In this document: positions 8,397 through 16,752 of the stretch, one piece after another
Position numbering within the stretch: position 1 is the stretch's first letter
How the letters are laid out: every line of letters begins with the position of its first letter
NCBI GenBank assembly: GCA_020723385.1
Contig: DYIZ01000017.1
Location: 1 to 58,839 of the forward strand
Source: Candidatus Aquidulcis sp.
GTDB taxonomy: Bacteria > Chloroflexota > Anaerolineae > Anaerolineales > UBA4823
Length of the DNA: 58,839 bases
Direction of reading: 5' to 3'
Notes under the pieces: generated by a model
What the model was told of the DNA's origin: nothing
The model's input: only the letters and a program-made list of their open reading frames with translations
Database searches by the model: none
Translations under genes and position numbers: made by a program

Positions 8397-10907
8397 TCAT
8401 CCCCCCATCCCGAACTGGATCGGCGAGGGGATGTTGTACCCGGATGCGCCGATATGCCAGAGGGAATTGAAGGCTGCCTCGCGTCGCTCCCCCAAGCTGC
8501 TGTAAAGATTGTGGAATAATTGAATTACGGTAGCGTCATCAGCGCCTTTTAGCCGCATGTATTCCAGCGCATACAGGCGCTGGGTTTCGCTGCCATCTTT
8601 TAACACCTGCACGAGCATATCCGTTGCCTGCTTCCCGGCGGACACGCCCATTCCCAATTTGGCGGCATACTCGATCAGCCAGGGGCTGTCAGACAGCGGG
8701 GGCGGCAGACGGGGAATATGGGTGCTGACGTGTTTCAAATCCTCGATTGCCTGGGCGGCGGCATTGCGCACCACCCACTGCCCGTCCTCGATTGCCATCT
8801 TCTCGAGGATTTCGGTTGCCCATGGTTGATGCACGCGGGCCAGCCCGTATACGACGGCATGACGCACGAGCAGATCATCCATCTGGCTGCCATCCTGGAG
8901 GGTGGGATGACCCTCTTCGGGATTGGCCGCCAGGGCTTCAGCAGCAGCCCTGCGGGCGTTGTCGGTCCCCTGGAGCAGGGTAGCCACCACGTTGTCGAGC
9001 GCCGTTTTCGTACCAATCGCAGTCGCCGCCAGGATCGCCGCCCGGCTGACAGCGGGGATTTCATCGTTGGCAAGCCCGGTCAAATCCTCCAATGCTTTGC
9101 TATCAACCGTTAACCCGCAGCCCAAGGCGGCCAACAATCGCAAATTGGCGTGTTCCGATTTCATCAACTGCCGGAACAAGGCGGCAACGTTGGGATCGCC
9201 AGCGAGCGCCAGCGCCGTTACATACCGCCCGGCCAGGCTGAGGGTCATGAATTCTTTGTACAGGCTGTTGACCAGGTAGCGCATGATGAGTGAGCGCCAG
9301 GCCAGGTTTTTCGGAGCGCTGCGCAGCCATCGGGCAGCCGCCAGTTGCGCCCGCCGCAGCGGGTCGTCCCGTTGGGCCAGGATCGTGTTGAGCAGGTTTG
9401 TCACATCACCGAAGCAGGCGAAGTAATTCAGCGCCAGCGTTTTCCCGACCCATTCCGATTGAGTCTGGATGCCTCCCAGGTTGCCCAACCCAGCCAGTGA
9501 TCTGCCCGTCAGATAGCCAGCGATGACCGGGTGGATCAAAGACAGCCGCGACTCGGCGCGAGGGATCAGAATGCCGCCAGAGACGAGGGCGGGAAGGATG
9601 CGCACCGGAGCGGGTGGTTTGGGGCCGGCTTGTTTGGCTGCCTCCGGGCTGGCCTGTGCAGCCGCTTCCCGCTGCGCGGCGGCAACGGCTTCCTGGTCGA
9701 ACTCTGAAACCCAGTTTTCGGCTTCTTTGAATGAAACGGTTGGGTTGAGCGATGAGAGCATTTGCATCGCCAGGCGCTCGACTGCCGGGCGGCCATTGCG
9801 GATGCTGGCAGTCATCCGGCGCAGGTAAGCCTCGATGGCGTGTATCCCATCCGGCCCGCGCGCATCGCCAGCGTAAGCGGACCAAATTTTGAGAGTGTAT
9901 TCCAACGGGGTCAGTGTGAGATCGCGGCTGGTCAGCCATCCATTGAGCAGGAGAACATCTACCTCGCTGGCTTCTCCTGTCCCATCGGCGCTGATGTGGC
10001 GCGCCCATAGCTGGCTCCATTTATCCAGGAAAGCCTTGCGTTCACGTTCACCCCAGGCAGCGATGGCTACCGGGACAAAACCAAGGCCGTTCAATCCATC
10101 ATAGTAATCGGGTGTGGTGGCAACGATAACGCGCGTTCCCGGAAATTTGTTGAGCAGGTTTTCGAGAAAGGTGACGTATTGTTTGAAGAGATGCGGGGGA
10201 AATTCGTCGAGACCATCCATCAATAGCAGCACCCGCTTATTGGCGAGGGAGTGGGCGATCAGATCGGGCAGGCGGGGGAGGGTGAGAGTGGATACGTGCG
10301 GCGCGACGACAGAAACCAGCGCTTCGGCGGGCGATTTCGAGGATAACGCCGCGGAGGTAAAGTCGGCGGCGTGGACGAGCAAGGGGATGAAGTTGGCATA
10401 AGCCCCGGCCATTGGGTCGCGGCGGGCGACCAGGGAGGCAAAATGCGCCAGGGCTACGGTTTTTCCCATACCCGGATGGCCCATCAAAATCAGGTTCGCG
10501 CCGCCATCCAGGAGGTCGGGTAATGTGAAGGTGGGCGCGTTGAAAGTAGCTGCCAGTTCCGGCCAATCGGGGAGATAGGGGATGGTGGCTGTGACGATGT
10601 CTCCCGCGGCGTTTTCCGACTCGAGGATTGGCGGTGAAACTAAAATACTTGGGGCGATGATGAGTTCATCCAGCCCAAACAGCGGCGCGGCGAGGTGCAG
10701 GTTTTGCACCATTTTCACGGTGTCGTTGCACAGGCGCACTTCTGTGCTGGCTGTCAGCCTGCGGCGAAGCTCTTGAATTTGCTTTTTGAGATAATCTCGG
10801 AATTGCGGTAACAGCACGCGCAGCCTGGTGATGATCCACCAGAAAATTGCCCCCGCCACGAAGCCAATCCAGAATGATGTGGGATTGATGCTGAAGCCTC
10901 GAAACAT
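8397..10907 (-). CDS. Membrane-anchored NACHT-type NTPase with C-terminal HEAT repeats
   Basis: An 836-residue signalling-type NTPase. ATG 10907 is chosen because it follows the stop of the upstream gene by 2 bases (TAA at 10910-10912); a start at 10937 would run into that gene. Residues about 12-30 (FWIGFVAGAIFWWII) form a membrane anchor and a short coiled coil follows. The NTPase has Walker A GHPGMGKT near 145 and Walker B LLLMDGLDE near 230, the latter typical of NACHT/STAND proteins. A helical middle follows, then alanine-rich HEAT-like repeats from about 580 to 820. Such proteins sense a ligand with the repeats and switch through the NTPase. No toxic effector domain is visible, so a defence role is only a possibility. 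Confidence 0.85.
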   Translation of the reverse strand: MFRGFSINPTSFWIGFVAGAIFWWIITRLRVLLPQFRDYLKKQIQELRRRLTASTEVRLCNDTVKMVQNLHLAAPLFGLDELIIAPSILVSPPILESENAAGDIVTATIPYLPDWPELAATFNAPTFTLPDLLDGGANLILMGHPGMGKTVALAHFASLVARRDPMAGAYANFIPLLVHAADFTSAALSSKSPAEALVSVVAPHVSTLTLPRLPDLIAHSLANKRVLLLMDGLDEFPPHLFKQYVTFLENLLNKFPGTRVIVATTPDYYDGLNGLGFVPVAIAAWGERERKAFLDKWSQLWARHISADGTGEASEVDVLLLNGWLTSRDLTLTPLEYTLKIWSAYAGDARGPDGIHAIEAYLRRMTASIRNGRPAVERLAMQMLSSLNPTVSFKEAENWVSEFDQEAVAAAQREAAAQASPEAAKQAGPKPPAPVRILPALVSGGILIPRAESRLSLIHPVIAGYLTGRSLAGLGNLGGIQTQSEWVGKTLALNYFACFGDVTNLLNTILAQRDDPLRRAQLAAARWLRSAPKNLAWRSLIMRYLVNSLYKEFMTLSLAGRYVTALALAGDPNVAALFRQLMKSEHANLRLLAALGCGLTVDSKALEDLTGLANDEIPAVSRAAILAATAIGTKTALDNVVATLLQGTDNARRAAAEALAANPEEGHPTLQDGSQMDDLLVRHAVVYGLARVHQPWATEILEKMAIEDGQWVVRNAAAQAIEDLKHVSTHIPRLPPPLSDSPWLIEYAAKLGMGVSAGKQATDMLVQVLKDGSETQRLYALEYMRLKGADDATVIQLFHNLYSSLGERREAAFNSLWHIGASGYNIPSPIQFGMGG

Positions 10908-10909
10908 GG

Positions 10910-11611
10910 TTATCCGGCGTAGAGAATGCGCCCGCACGATGGGCAGCGAATGAGTTGTTGGGAGGTGTGCGCGGTTTGCGCCATGGCAGGGGTCAGAGTT
11001 GATCCACAGGCTGCGCAGGATTTATCTTGTAAGCGGGCTACAGCGATCCCTCTGCGCTGTTGGCGCAACTGTTCGTACAAGCTGAGGATTTCGGGCGATA
11101 TCGCGGAAAGCGTAGCCTGTCGTTCGACTTCCAGCCGTTCGATGGCTTTTTGGATGTTGGTCAGTTCGCCTTTCAGCCCTGAATTATGTTCAGCGAGGTG
11201 AGCAATCGTCTCCAGGAGCGCAGCCTGGGCGTTTTTATGAGCGGTCTCAGTTTCTTCTAAGGCCATCATTGCTTCGAGCTGGTTGTCTTCCAGCACAAGG
11301 ATGTATTTCTTGAGGGAAGCTGCATCTTTTTGTAGATCTTGTAATTCTTTGGGGTTGCGTACTTTACCACCGTAGAGTGCGGCTTCCGTCTGCTCGATTT
11401 TGATGCGTTGATCGTGAACAGCCATCTCTGCCCGGTGGAGGGCTTTCTGGGAAGTCTGGAAAGCGGCTTCGGCTTCGTGAGCATTCTGATCGGCTTGGCG
11501 CAGGATGGCGTCATCTTTCAAAGAGGTTTCAATAGCAGCCCATCGGCTTCGTGATTCGTCCAATTGGCTGTCTATTTGTTGCAGACGGTAGAGGATGACT
11601 GATTGGCTCAT
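10910..11611 (-). CDS. Coiled-coil protein with C-terminal C4 zinc ribbon (zf-RING_7 type)
   Basis: Cytoplasmic 233-residue protein. MSQSVILYRLQQIDSQLD at 11611 is the family-like start; the open frame runs further upstream but that part is not conserved in style. Residues 5-170 are heptad-rich coiled coil (HEAEAAFQTSQKALHRAE and similar), with the family landmark KVRNPKELQDLQKD near 95. The end carries two CxxC pairs, CAAC and CPSC, forming a zinc ribbon. Members are thought to bind nucleic acid or act as scaffolds, and are common in many phyla as single-copy genes. It is transcribed with the NACHT gene. The pairing may be incidental. Confidence 0.85.
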   Translation of the reverse strand: MSQSVILYRLQQIDSQLDESRSRWAAIETSLKDDAILRQADQNAHEAEAAFQTSQKALHRAEMAVHDQRIKIEQTEAALYGGKVRNPKELQDLQKDAASLKKYILVLEDNQLEAMMALEETETAHKNAQAALLETIAHLAEHNSGLKGELTNIQKAIERLEVERQATLSAISPEILSLYEQLRQQRRGIAVARLQDKSCAACGSTLTPAMAQTAHTSQQLIRCPSCGRILYAG

Positions 11612-11727
11612 TGAAACCATTATAGAGGCGGTTGCGCTGAAAGGCAAGAGGATGAAGGCGGGGAATATTGGCGAGCCAATAAAACTATTAGGTTGCAATT
11701 TGGATTTCTCGGTTAGAATTATATGCA

Positions 11728-14061
11728 ATGAAAACAACACACCGATCTATATTAGCCTTTATTGAAGGGCTGCTTTTGTTTGCAATTTTGATTGGGCTTA
11801 GCCTTGGTACCGGGCAACTGCCGGTTAATTGGCTATTGTGGGTGTTGTATTGTTTTTTGATTGTCTTCGCGATGACATTCGCCATGCCGATTGGAGGCGG
11901 GTATATGTCGCTGCTGCCAATGGCCTCGGTGGGGGCGTATTTGACCATGGGCCTTGTGCCGGCGGGCTGGGTTGTTTTTATTGGCTCGGTGATCCACGGC
12001 TGGATCCGGTATCGTTTTGCGGCCACGCTCGAGGTGCGTATTGCCACATCGCCGCTCCAGGCTGCCACCCTGGCTGCTTCGAATGCGGCCATCCAGACGA
12101 CCAGCGTCTTAGCGGGCGGCCTGGTCTACGAGGCTCTGGGGGGGGCGATCCCGCTGACGCAATTTGCTCCAGAAAGTATTTTTGGGGTCATCGCACTTTG
12201 TTTGGCTTATTTAATAGTCAATTATTTAATGGCGGGAATAACGATAGGGGCGCGGGGATTATTGCATCTGCGCCATTACCTGCATGCGCTGCCCCGGCTG
12301 GTTTTTTTCGAAGCTGCGCCGCTTGTATTTGTGCCATTGGTGGTATTGGTTTATACCCGCCTGGGATTCGGATTCTTTTTCCTGCTGTCACTGGTTTTCA
12401 TCGTCGCTTCATTGATCTCCTTCAGCCTGGCGCGGGCGCGCACTCGCCTGGAGAGGCGGGTCAAAGAGCTGGACAGCTTGCAGGCAGTTGGTCAGGCGCT
12501 GTCTGCCAGCCTGGATTTAACGACAATCCTGGAAGCGATCCATACCCAGGTCAAGGGGTTGATGTCCGCAGAAAATTTCTACGTAGCCCTTTACGATCCG
12601 CAAACCGATGAGGTTTCTTTTCCCCTGGCGGTTGAGGAAGGCGAGAAGAAGAAATGGCGGTCACGGCGAGCGGGCAACGGCCTCACCGAATATCTGATCC
12701 GTCGAGGTAAGCCTCTGTTGATAAACGGCAATATCCAGGAAACAGTGGCGAGCCTGGGGGTAGATCATGTTGGGCATCCGGCTCGTTCCTGGCTGGGCGT
12801 CCCTATTCGAGCCGGTGAAATCCATTTAGGCGTCATCGGTGTGCAATCTTTTTCCGAAACCAATTTGTATGACGCCTCGGATTTGGAAGTGCTGGAGACG
12901 ATTGCCGCCCAGGCGGCGGTCGCCATTCAAAATGCCCGTTTGTATGCCCAAACGGATGCTGCGCTGGCCCGGCGGGTCCAAGAACTGGATTCGATCATGG
13001 CTACCACGCGCGAAGGCATCCTGTTATTGGATCGGGAACGGCGAATATTGGCTGCAAACCGAGCGTTGGCGGCATTCCTTGGCATCGCCCAGATGGATCT
13101 CCGCAATAGATCCTTGCAGGATACCCTGCCAGGTGACGGAACATCGTTAATGTCACGAATTGGCTTTACGGAGACTGATTGGCAGGCGGAAGAACAGACC
13201 ATCGAATCGGGCAAGAAAGATCTCGTTAAGCAGACGTTTGTTGTTCCGGGGGCGCAAGAACGCCATTTCGAGCGGACGATGACGCCGGTTCGCGACCGAA
13301 CGGGTGTGATTACCGGCTGGCTGCTTTTATTCCGTGATTTGACCGAAGAAATCGAGCTGGAGCGCATGAAAGACGACATGGTTCACATGCTCGTCCACGA
13401 TCTGCGCGCGCCGCTCACGACGATGATGGGCAGCCTGGCGATGCTGGAAGAGGTGTTGGACACCATCCATACCCAGGAGGTGGACAATCTGGTTGATTTA
13501 GCGAAACGGGGCGGTGGGAGACTGTTGAGCCTGGTCAACGAGTTATTGGATATCAGCAAGCTGGAAAACGGGCAGATGCCTATTCACCCGACACTGGTTC
13601 ATCTCCATTCTTTGCTGGAGGATACGATCCACCAGTTGTCGCCCCTGGCGAGAGATGCCCACATCACGGTTGACTTGAGTGTTGAGCAGGACTTGCCTTT
13701 ACTGACAGCCGATCCTGAAGTCATCGGACGGGTGTTGTATAATTTGCTGGACAACGCCATCAAATTTACCCCCGACGGCGGCCAGATTCGCCTTTGGAGT
13801 TGTGCGGACCCAGGGAGTGATGAACCCAGATTGTTAGTGGGCGTCAGCGATTCTGGCCCCGGTATACCTGTGGAAGCGCAATCCCGTTTGTTCAGAAAAT
13901 TCCAACGGATACCTACGACAAAAGGGCGCAGGCGGGGCTCCGGGTTAGGATTGCACTATTGCAAGCTGGCGGTCGAGGCTCATGGGGGTGAAATCTGGGT
14001 CGAAAGTCAGGAAGGGGCGGGCAGTAAGTTCATTTTTCGCCTGCCGGTCAGGGAGATATGA
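11728..14061 (+). CDS. Membrane sensor histidine kinase (TM-GAF-PAS-HisKA-HATPase)
   Basis: A 777-residue sensor kinase. Residues 1-235 form about seven membrane helices. Next come a GAF domain (about 255-400), a PAS domain (415-540), a HisKA domain with the phospho-acceptor in MLVHDLRAPLTT (about 555), and a HATPase with N box NLLDNAIKFTP, G1 box VSDSGPGIP and G2 box GSGLGLHYCK. It autophosphorylates in response to an unknown membrane or cytosolic cue. No response regulator is adjacent, so it is an orphan unless it works with the ECF system downstream. The start lies very close to a possible promoter (TTGCAA at 11693, TAGAAT at 11714), so the mRNA could be nearly leaderless. Its TGA overlaps the next ATG. 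Confidence 0.93.
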   Translation: MKTTHRSILAFIEGLLLFAILIGLSLGTGQLPVNWLLWVLYCFLIVFAMTFAMPIGGGYMSLLPMASVGAYLTMGLVPAGWVVFIGSVIHGWIRYRFAATLEVRIATSPLQAATLAASNAAIQTTSVLAGGLVYEALGGAIPLTQFAPESIFGVIALCLAYLIVNYLMAGITIGARGLLHLRHYLHALPRLVFFEAAPLVFVPLVVLVYTRLGFGFFFLLSLVFIVASLISFSLARARTRLERRVKELDSLQAVGQALSASLDLTTILEAIHTQVKGLMSAENFYVALYDPQTDEVSFPLAVEEGEKKKWRSRRAGNGLTEYLIRRGKPLLINGNIQETVASLGVDHVGHPARSWLGVPIRAGEIHLGVIGVQSFSETNLYDASDLEVLETIAAQAAVAIQNARLYAQTDAALARRVQELDSIMATTREGILLLDRERRILAANRALAAFLGIAQMDLRNRSLQDTLPGDGTSLMSRIGFTETDWQAEEQTIESGKKDLVKQTFVVPGAQERHFERTMTPVRDRTGVITGWLLLFRDLTEEIELERMKDDMVHMLVHDLRAPLTTMMGSLAMLEEVLDTIHTQEVDNLVDLAKRGGGRLLSLVNELLDISKLENGQMPIHPTLVHLHSLLEDTIHQLSPLARDAHITVDLSVEQDLPLLTADPEVIGRVLYNLLDNAIKFTPDGGQIRLWSCADPGSDEPRLLVGVSDSGPGIPVEAQSRLFRKFQRIPTTKGRRRGSGLGLHYCKLAVEAHGGEIWVESQEGAGSKFIFRLPVREI

Positions 14062-14507
14062 GACGATATTTGTGGTTGTTCTTTTTGCTGGCGGCGGCTG
14101 CCGCCGTCTTTTTGGGAATCATCGGATTCAAGGCGTTCCGTGAGGCGAGCGTGATCGTCGAGTGGAGCACCGCCAGCGAGCTGGACACGGTGGGCTTCAA
14201 TGTCCTGCGCGGCGATGGTCCCGATGGGCCGTTCGCCCAGATCAATGATCAACTCATCCTGACCCAGGGTGATTCGCTGACCGGGAGTGATTATTCGTTT
14301 ATAGATAGAGGTGTAAAAGCGGGACTAACTTATTATTATCTGCTCGAAGATGTTGATGCCGGCGGTGCGACCAATCGCAACGGGCCAATCGAAGTCAAAG
14401 CCGAAGCTGGCGGGCGCGCCGAGCTTGGGCTGGCGGCCATCCTGGTTATCTTTTCAGTGGTCGGTATTTTGATGGTCCGGCATTCGCCCTCGGAGGCTGA
14501 GAATTAA
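14058..14507 (+). CDS. Membrane protein with one FN3-like module
   Basis: A 149-residue protein with an N-terminal signal or anchor (LWLFFLLAAAAAVFLGI), a single extracytoplasmic module (about 28-115) and a C-terminal helix (LGLAAILVIFSVVGILMV). The module pattern is W-S-T-A-S-E-L-D-x-x-G-F-N-V-L-R, then an aspartate/tyrosine-rich strand and L-T-Y-Y-Y-L-L-E-D-V-D. The same pattern occurs in the anti-sigma factor at 15939 and in the proteins at 23753 and 24608. It is translationally coupled to the histidine kinase (ATGA overlap) and is followed after 2 bases by the HprK-like kinase. No enzyme motif is seen. A role as the extracytoplasmic partner of the kinase or of the exported cluster proteins is inference. 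Confidence 0.8.
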   Translation: MRRYLWLFFLLAAAAAVFLGIIGFKAFREASVIVEWSTASELDTVGFNVLRGDGPDGPFAQINDQLILTQGDSLTGSDYSFIDRGVKAGLTYYYLLEDVDAGGATNRNGPIEVKAEAGGRAELGLAAILVIFSVVGILMVRHSPSEAEN

Positions 14508-14509
14508 AT

Positions 14510-15301
14510 ATGTCTGTTTGCGGTTTGACGATTGCAGGGATATCAGTGGCTGTCGAGACGGAGGATTCCGGCCTGACCGAAAAACTTCGGCTTCGATACG
14601 AAGATTTCCCACTTATCGGTGATCCCCAATTAATCGCCAGAATCAACTGGACGAATCTGGGGCGGCGACAACCAACCCCGGCTCCTGAAACTGTATTCGA
14701 TGGCGATCAATTGGCGTTCAAAACGCCGGGGTTCAGCGGTCTCATTGATGTCAATCGGCTGTGCGCTTGCCTCGATCTAATCTCTACCAGCCCGGTAGAA
14801 GATGTTGATTATTTTTTACGCCTGGCCTACAGTTTATTGGTTTTCAGCCGAAAAGGAATCATGTTTCACGCTGCGGGCATTGTTCGAAATGGCGCAGCTT
14901 ATCTATTTTTTGGGCATTCAGGCAGCGGTAAAACGACTGTGGCTCGACTATCCACAGGCGCTAAAGTATTGAATGATGATTTGGTTGTATTGCTGCCCGA
15001 CTCTGAGAAGTGGAAAGTGTTCAGCACACCATTTTGGAATCCAGATCAAGTCAGGCCTTCCATCGGTAGTGCGCCCCTCGCCGGTCTGTATCGCCTGGTA
15101 CAGGATCGGAATGTGTACACTGAAGCCATGCGGCCAGCCCAAGCATTAGCCGAGTTTGTCGCCAGCGTTCCTGTCATACCGACTTCCCCGCGCCTTAATC
15201 GCGTTTTGGTTGAGAGAGGTCTGTCCCTCCTGGCTTCGATCCCGGCTTGCCGGTTGCACTTCTTACCCGATGCCTCGTTTTGGCAGGTGGTAGAGGCTTG
15301 A
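14510..15301 (+). CDS. HPr kinase-like P-loop kinase (HprK-related, peptide-system type)
   Basis: A 263-residue kinase related to the C-terminal domain of HPr kinase/phosphorylase. Walker A is GHSGSGKT at residues 135-142, followed by the paired acidic motif LNDDL (D155-D156) that HprK-type kinases use for metal and catalysis. The N-terminal 130 residues do not look like the HprK N domain. No HPr or PTS gene is present. In other bacteria HprK homologues sit in lasso-peptide clusters and phosphorylate a serine of the precursor, and HprK-related kinases also pair with PqqD proteins. With a PqqD gene at 24319 and a candidate precursor at 18792, a peptide or protein substrate is more likely than HPr. 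This is inference. Confidence 0.83.
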   Translation: MSVCGLTIAGISVAVETEDSGLTEKLRLRYEDFPLIGDPQLIARINWTNLGRRQPTPAPETVFDGDQLAFKTPGFSGLIDVNRLCACLDLISTSPVEDVDYFLRLAYSLLVFSRKGIMFHAAGIVRNGAAYLFFGHSGSGKTTVARLSTGAKVLNDDLVVLLPDSEKWKVFSTPFWNPDQVRPSIGSAPLAGLYRLVQDRNVYTEAMRPAQALAEFVASVPVIPTSPRLNRVLVERGLSLLASIPACRLHFLPDASFWQVVEA

Positions 15302-15316
15302 TCCTCAAGTAGAACC

Positions 15317-15946
15317 GTGAAGAATTTGGCGCCACGAATTTTGAACCTAACCACGCCCATTTACGACTATAGTGTTAAGATGGATCATCTGCCGACGGCT
15401 GTTGGCGATCTCGAATTGTTGTCACGAACCGCCAACGACGACAAAACGGCATTTGATGAGTTATATCAACGCTACAGCCGACCTCTATACCATTACTTGC
15501 TCAGATTGATTCATGAACAACATGTTGCTGAGGATCTTTTACAAGAAGTATTCATTGCCGTTTGGCAGGGAGCACGTGGCTATCGAGGCCAGGCACAGGT
15601 AAAAACCTGGCTGTATCGAATCGCCCACAATCGAGCCATCTCATGGCTTCGACGCTACAAGGTAACCACGATTTTAGAGGATGTCGTCGAGACTTCTCGC
15701 GAGGTTGGACCAGAAGAATCAGCTATCGGCTCCTGGCAAAACGACCAGATCAGGCAGGCTGTCAACCAACTACCGTTCAAACATCAGGAAGTGCTGGAAC
15801 TTGCTTTTGTTCACGAACTAAGCTATACCGAAATCGCGAATGTGATTGGATGTCCGGTTGGTACAGTGAAAAGCAGGATGAGTTATGCACTTCGAATGCT
15901 CAATGGCCTGTTAAACAGAATGAACTTTACCCCCCTTCATGAGTAG
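15317..15946 (+). CDS. ECF-type RNA polymerase sigma factor
   Basis: A sigma-70 family regulator of about 209 residues (188 if ATG 15380, MDHLPTAVGDLELL, is the true start; neither has a strong ribosome site). Region 2 is clear: AFDELYQRYSRPLYHYLLRL, then EDLLQEVFIAVWQGA and the -10 recognition part RGQAQVKTWLYRIAHNRAISWLRR. Region 4 (about 145-200) has QAVNQLPFKHQEVLELAFVHELSYTEIA and the helix-turn-helix IGCPVGTVKSRM. It directs polymerase to a small regulon and is held inactive by the product of the next gene, whose start overlaps its end by 8 bases. Its target promoters probably include this cluster, but no promoter motif was deduced. Confidence 0.93.
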   Translation: MKNLAPRILNLTTPIYDYSVKMDHLPTAVGDLELLSRTANDDKTAFDELYQRYSRPLYHYLLRLIHEQHVAEDLLQEVFIAVWQGARGYRGQAQVKTWLYRIAHNRAISWLRRYKVTTILEDVVETSREVGPEESAIGSWQNDQIRQAVNQLPFKHQEVLELAFVHELSYTEIANVIGCPVGTVKSRMSYALRMLNGLLNRMNFTPLHE

Positions 15947-16652
15947 ATGTGACGTTATGATACTTAAACAGATCATCTCAAAATCTAAAGGCTACCGCCG
16001 ATTATTACCTTGGTATATCGCTGGACGATTGTCTCCCAAAGAGAACCATTTGGTTGAGCAACAGTTAATCCAAGATTCTCAACTGCGGAGACAAGCCGAA
16101 ACAATTCAGGTTTATTATTCGGCGCTGAAGGAACAACCGATGGAAGCCCCCGCTCCCATTGTTCGGCAGCGGATTATGGCGGCGATCAATCGAGACACCG
16201 TTGCAGCCAGGCGAACCAACCCTCTGGTGCTCTACCCGGCAGCCTTGATGTTGGCCTTTGCCGTTTTGATTGTCTTATGGATGGTGATCCGGCCCGGAAA
16301 TGTACTCGAATGGACCGTTACCGATCTGGGCATCCAAGAATTCCAGGTATATCGTGCGCCATTGGGCGGCAGCGATTTCGAATTGGTGAGCACAATCCCC
16401 GTTCGATCGCAGAAGGTGCAATATACCTTTGTAGATGCATTGTTGATCCCGGGCCAAAGTTATACTTACCTTGTGAAAGGCGTTCAAAGTTCTGGGCAAT
16501 CTTTATTGAGCCAGACCATCGCTGCGGATGGAGCCGATGCGCTCATGGGACAAATTCTATTAATTTTGACGAGCCTGGTTGTCGGCTATTTGGGCGTCAC
16601 TCTCGTCCAAAACTTTCCATTGACTGTGCGGAAGGAATTATCCCCGGTATAA
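15939..16652 (+). CDS. Anti-sigma factor with extracytoplasmic FN3-like module
   Basis: A 237-residue membrane protein overlapping the sigma gene by 8 bases, the usual layout of a cognate anti-sigma factor. Residues 1-90 are cytosolic with the helical anti-sigma pattern LLPWYIAGRLSPKENHLVEQQL. The zinc-binding H-x3-C-x2-C signature is absent. A helix (about 94-112, YPAALMLAFAVLIVLWMVI) crosses the membrane. The outer part (115-200) is the cluster's FN3-like module (EWTVTDLGIQEFQVYRAP, then SYTYLVKGV). A second helix lies near the end. The same module in exported cluster proteins suggests it senses them or a shared partner. That link is inference. Confidence 0.8.
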   Translation: MSRCDVMILKQIISKSKGYRRLLPWYIAGRLSPKENHLVEQQLIQDSQLRRQAETIQVYYSALKEQPMEAPAPIVRQRIMAAINRDTVAARRTNPLVLYPAALMLAFAVLIVLWMVIRPGNVLEWTVTDLGIQEFQVYRAPLGGSDFELVSTIPVRSQKVQYTFVDALLIPGQSYTYLVKGVQSSGQSLLSQTIAADGADALMGQILLILTSLVVGYLGVTLVQNFPLTVRKELSPV

Positions 16653-16752
16653 CGGTTAGAAGATTTCATCCTTTGCCTGAATCTACCAACCATTTTCTGG
16701 TCAGCAGATTCGATCAAACTAAGTTTTTCGAAAGCATCCTACGGAGGCCAAA

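Noticed and set aside
8397-11611. Defence island
   Set aside because: Only a NACHT-like gene is present, with no effector, nuclease, mobility gene or second defence system nearby.
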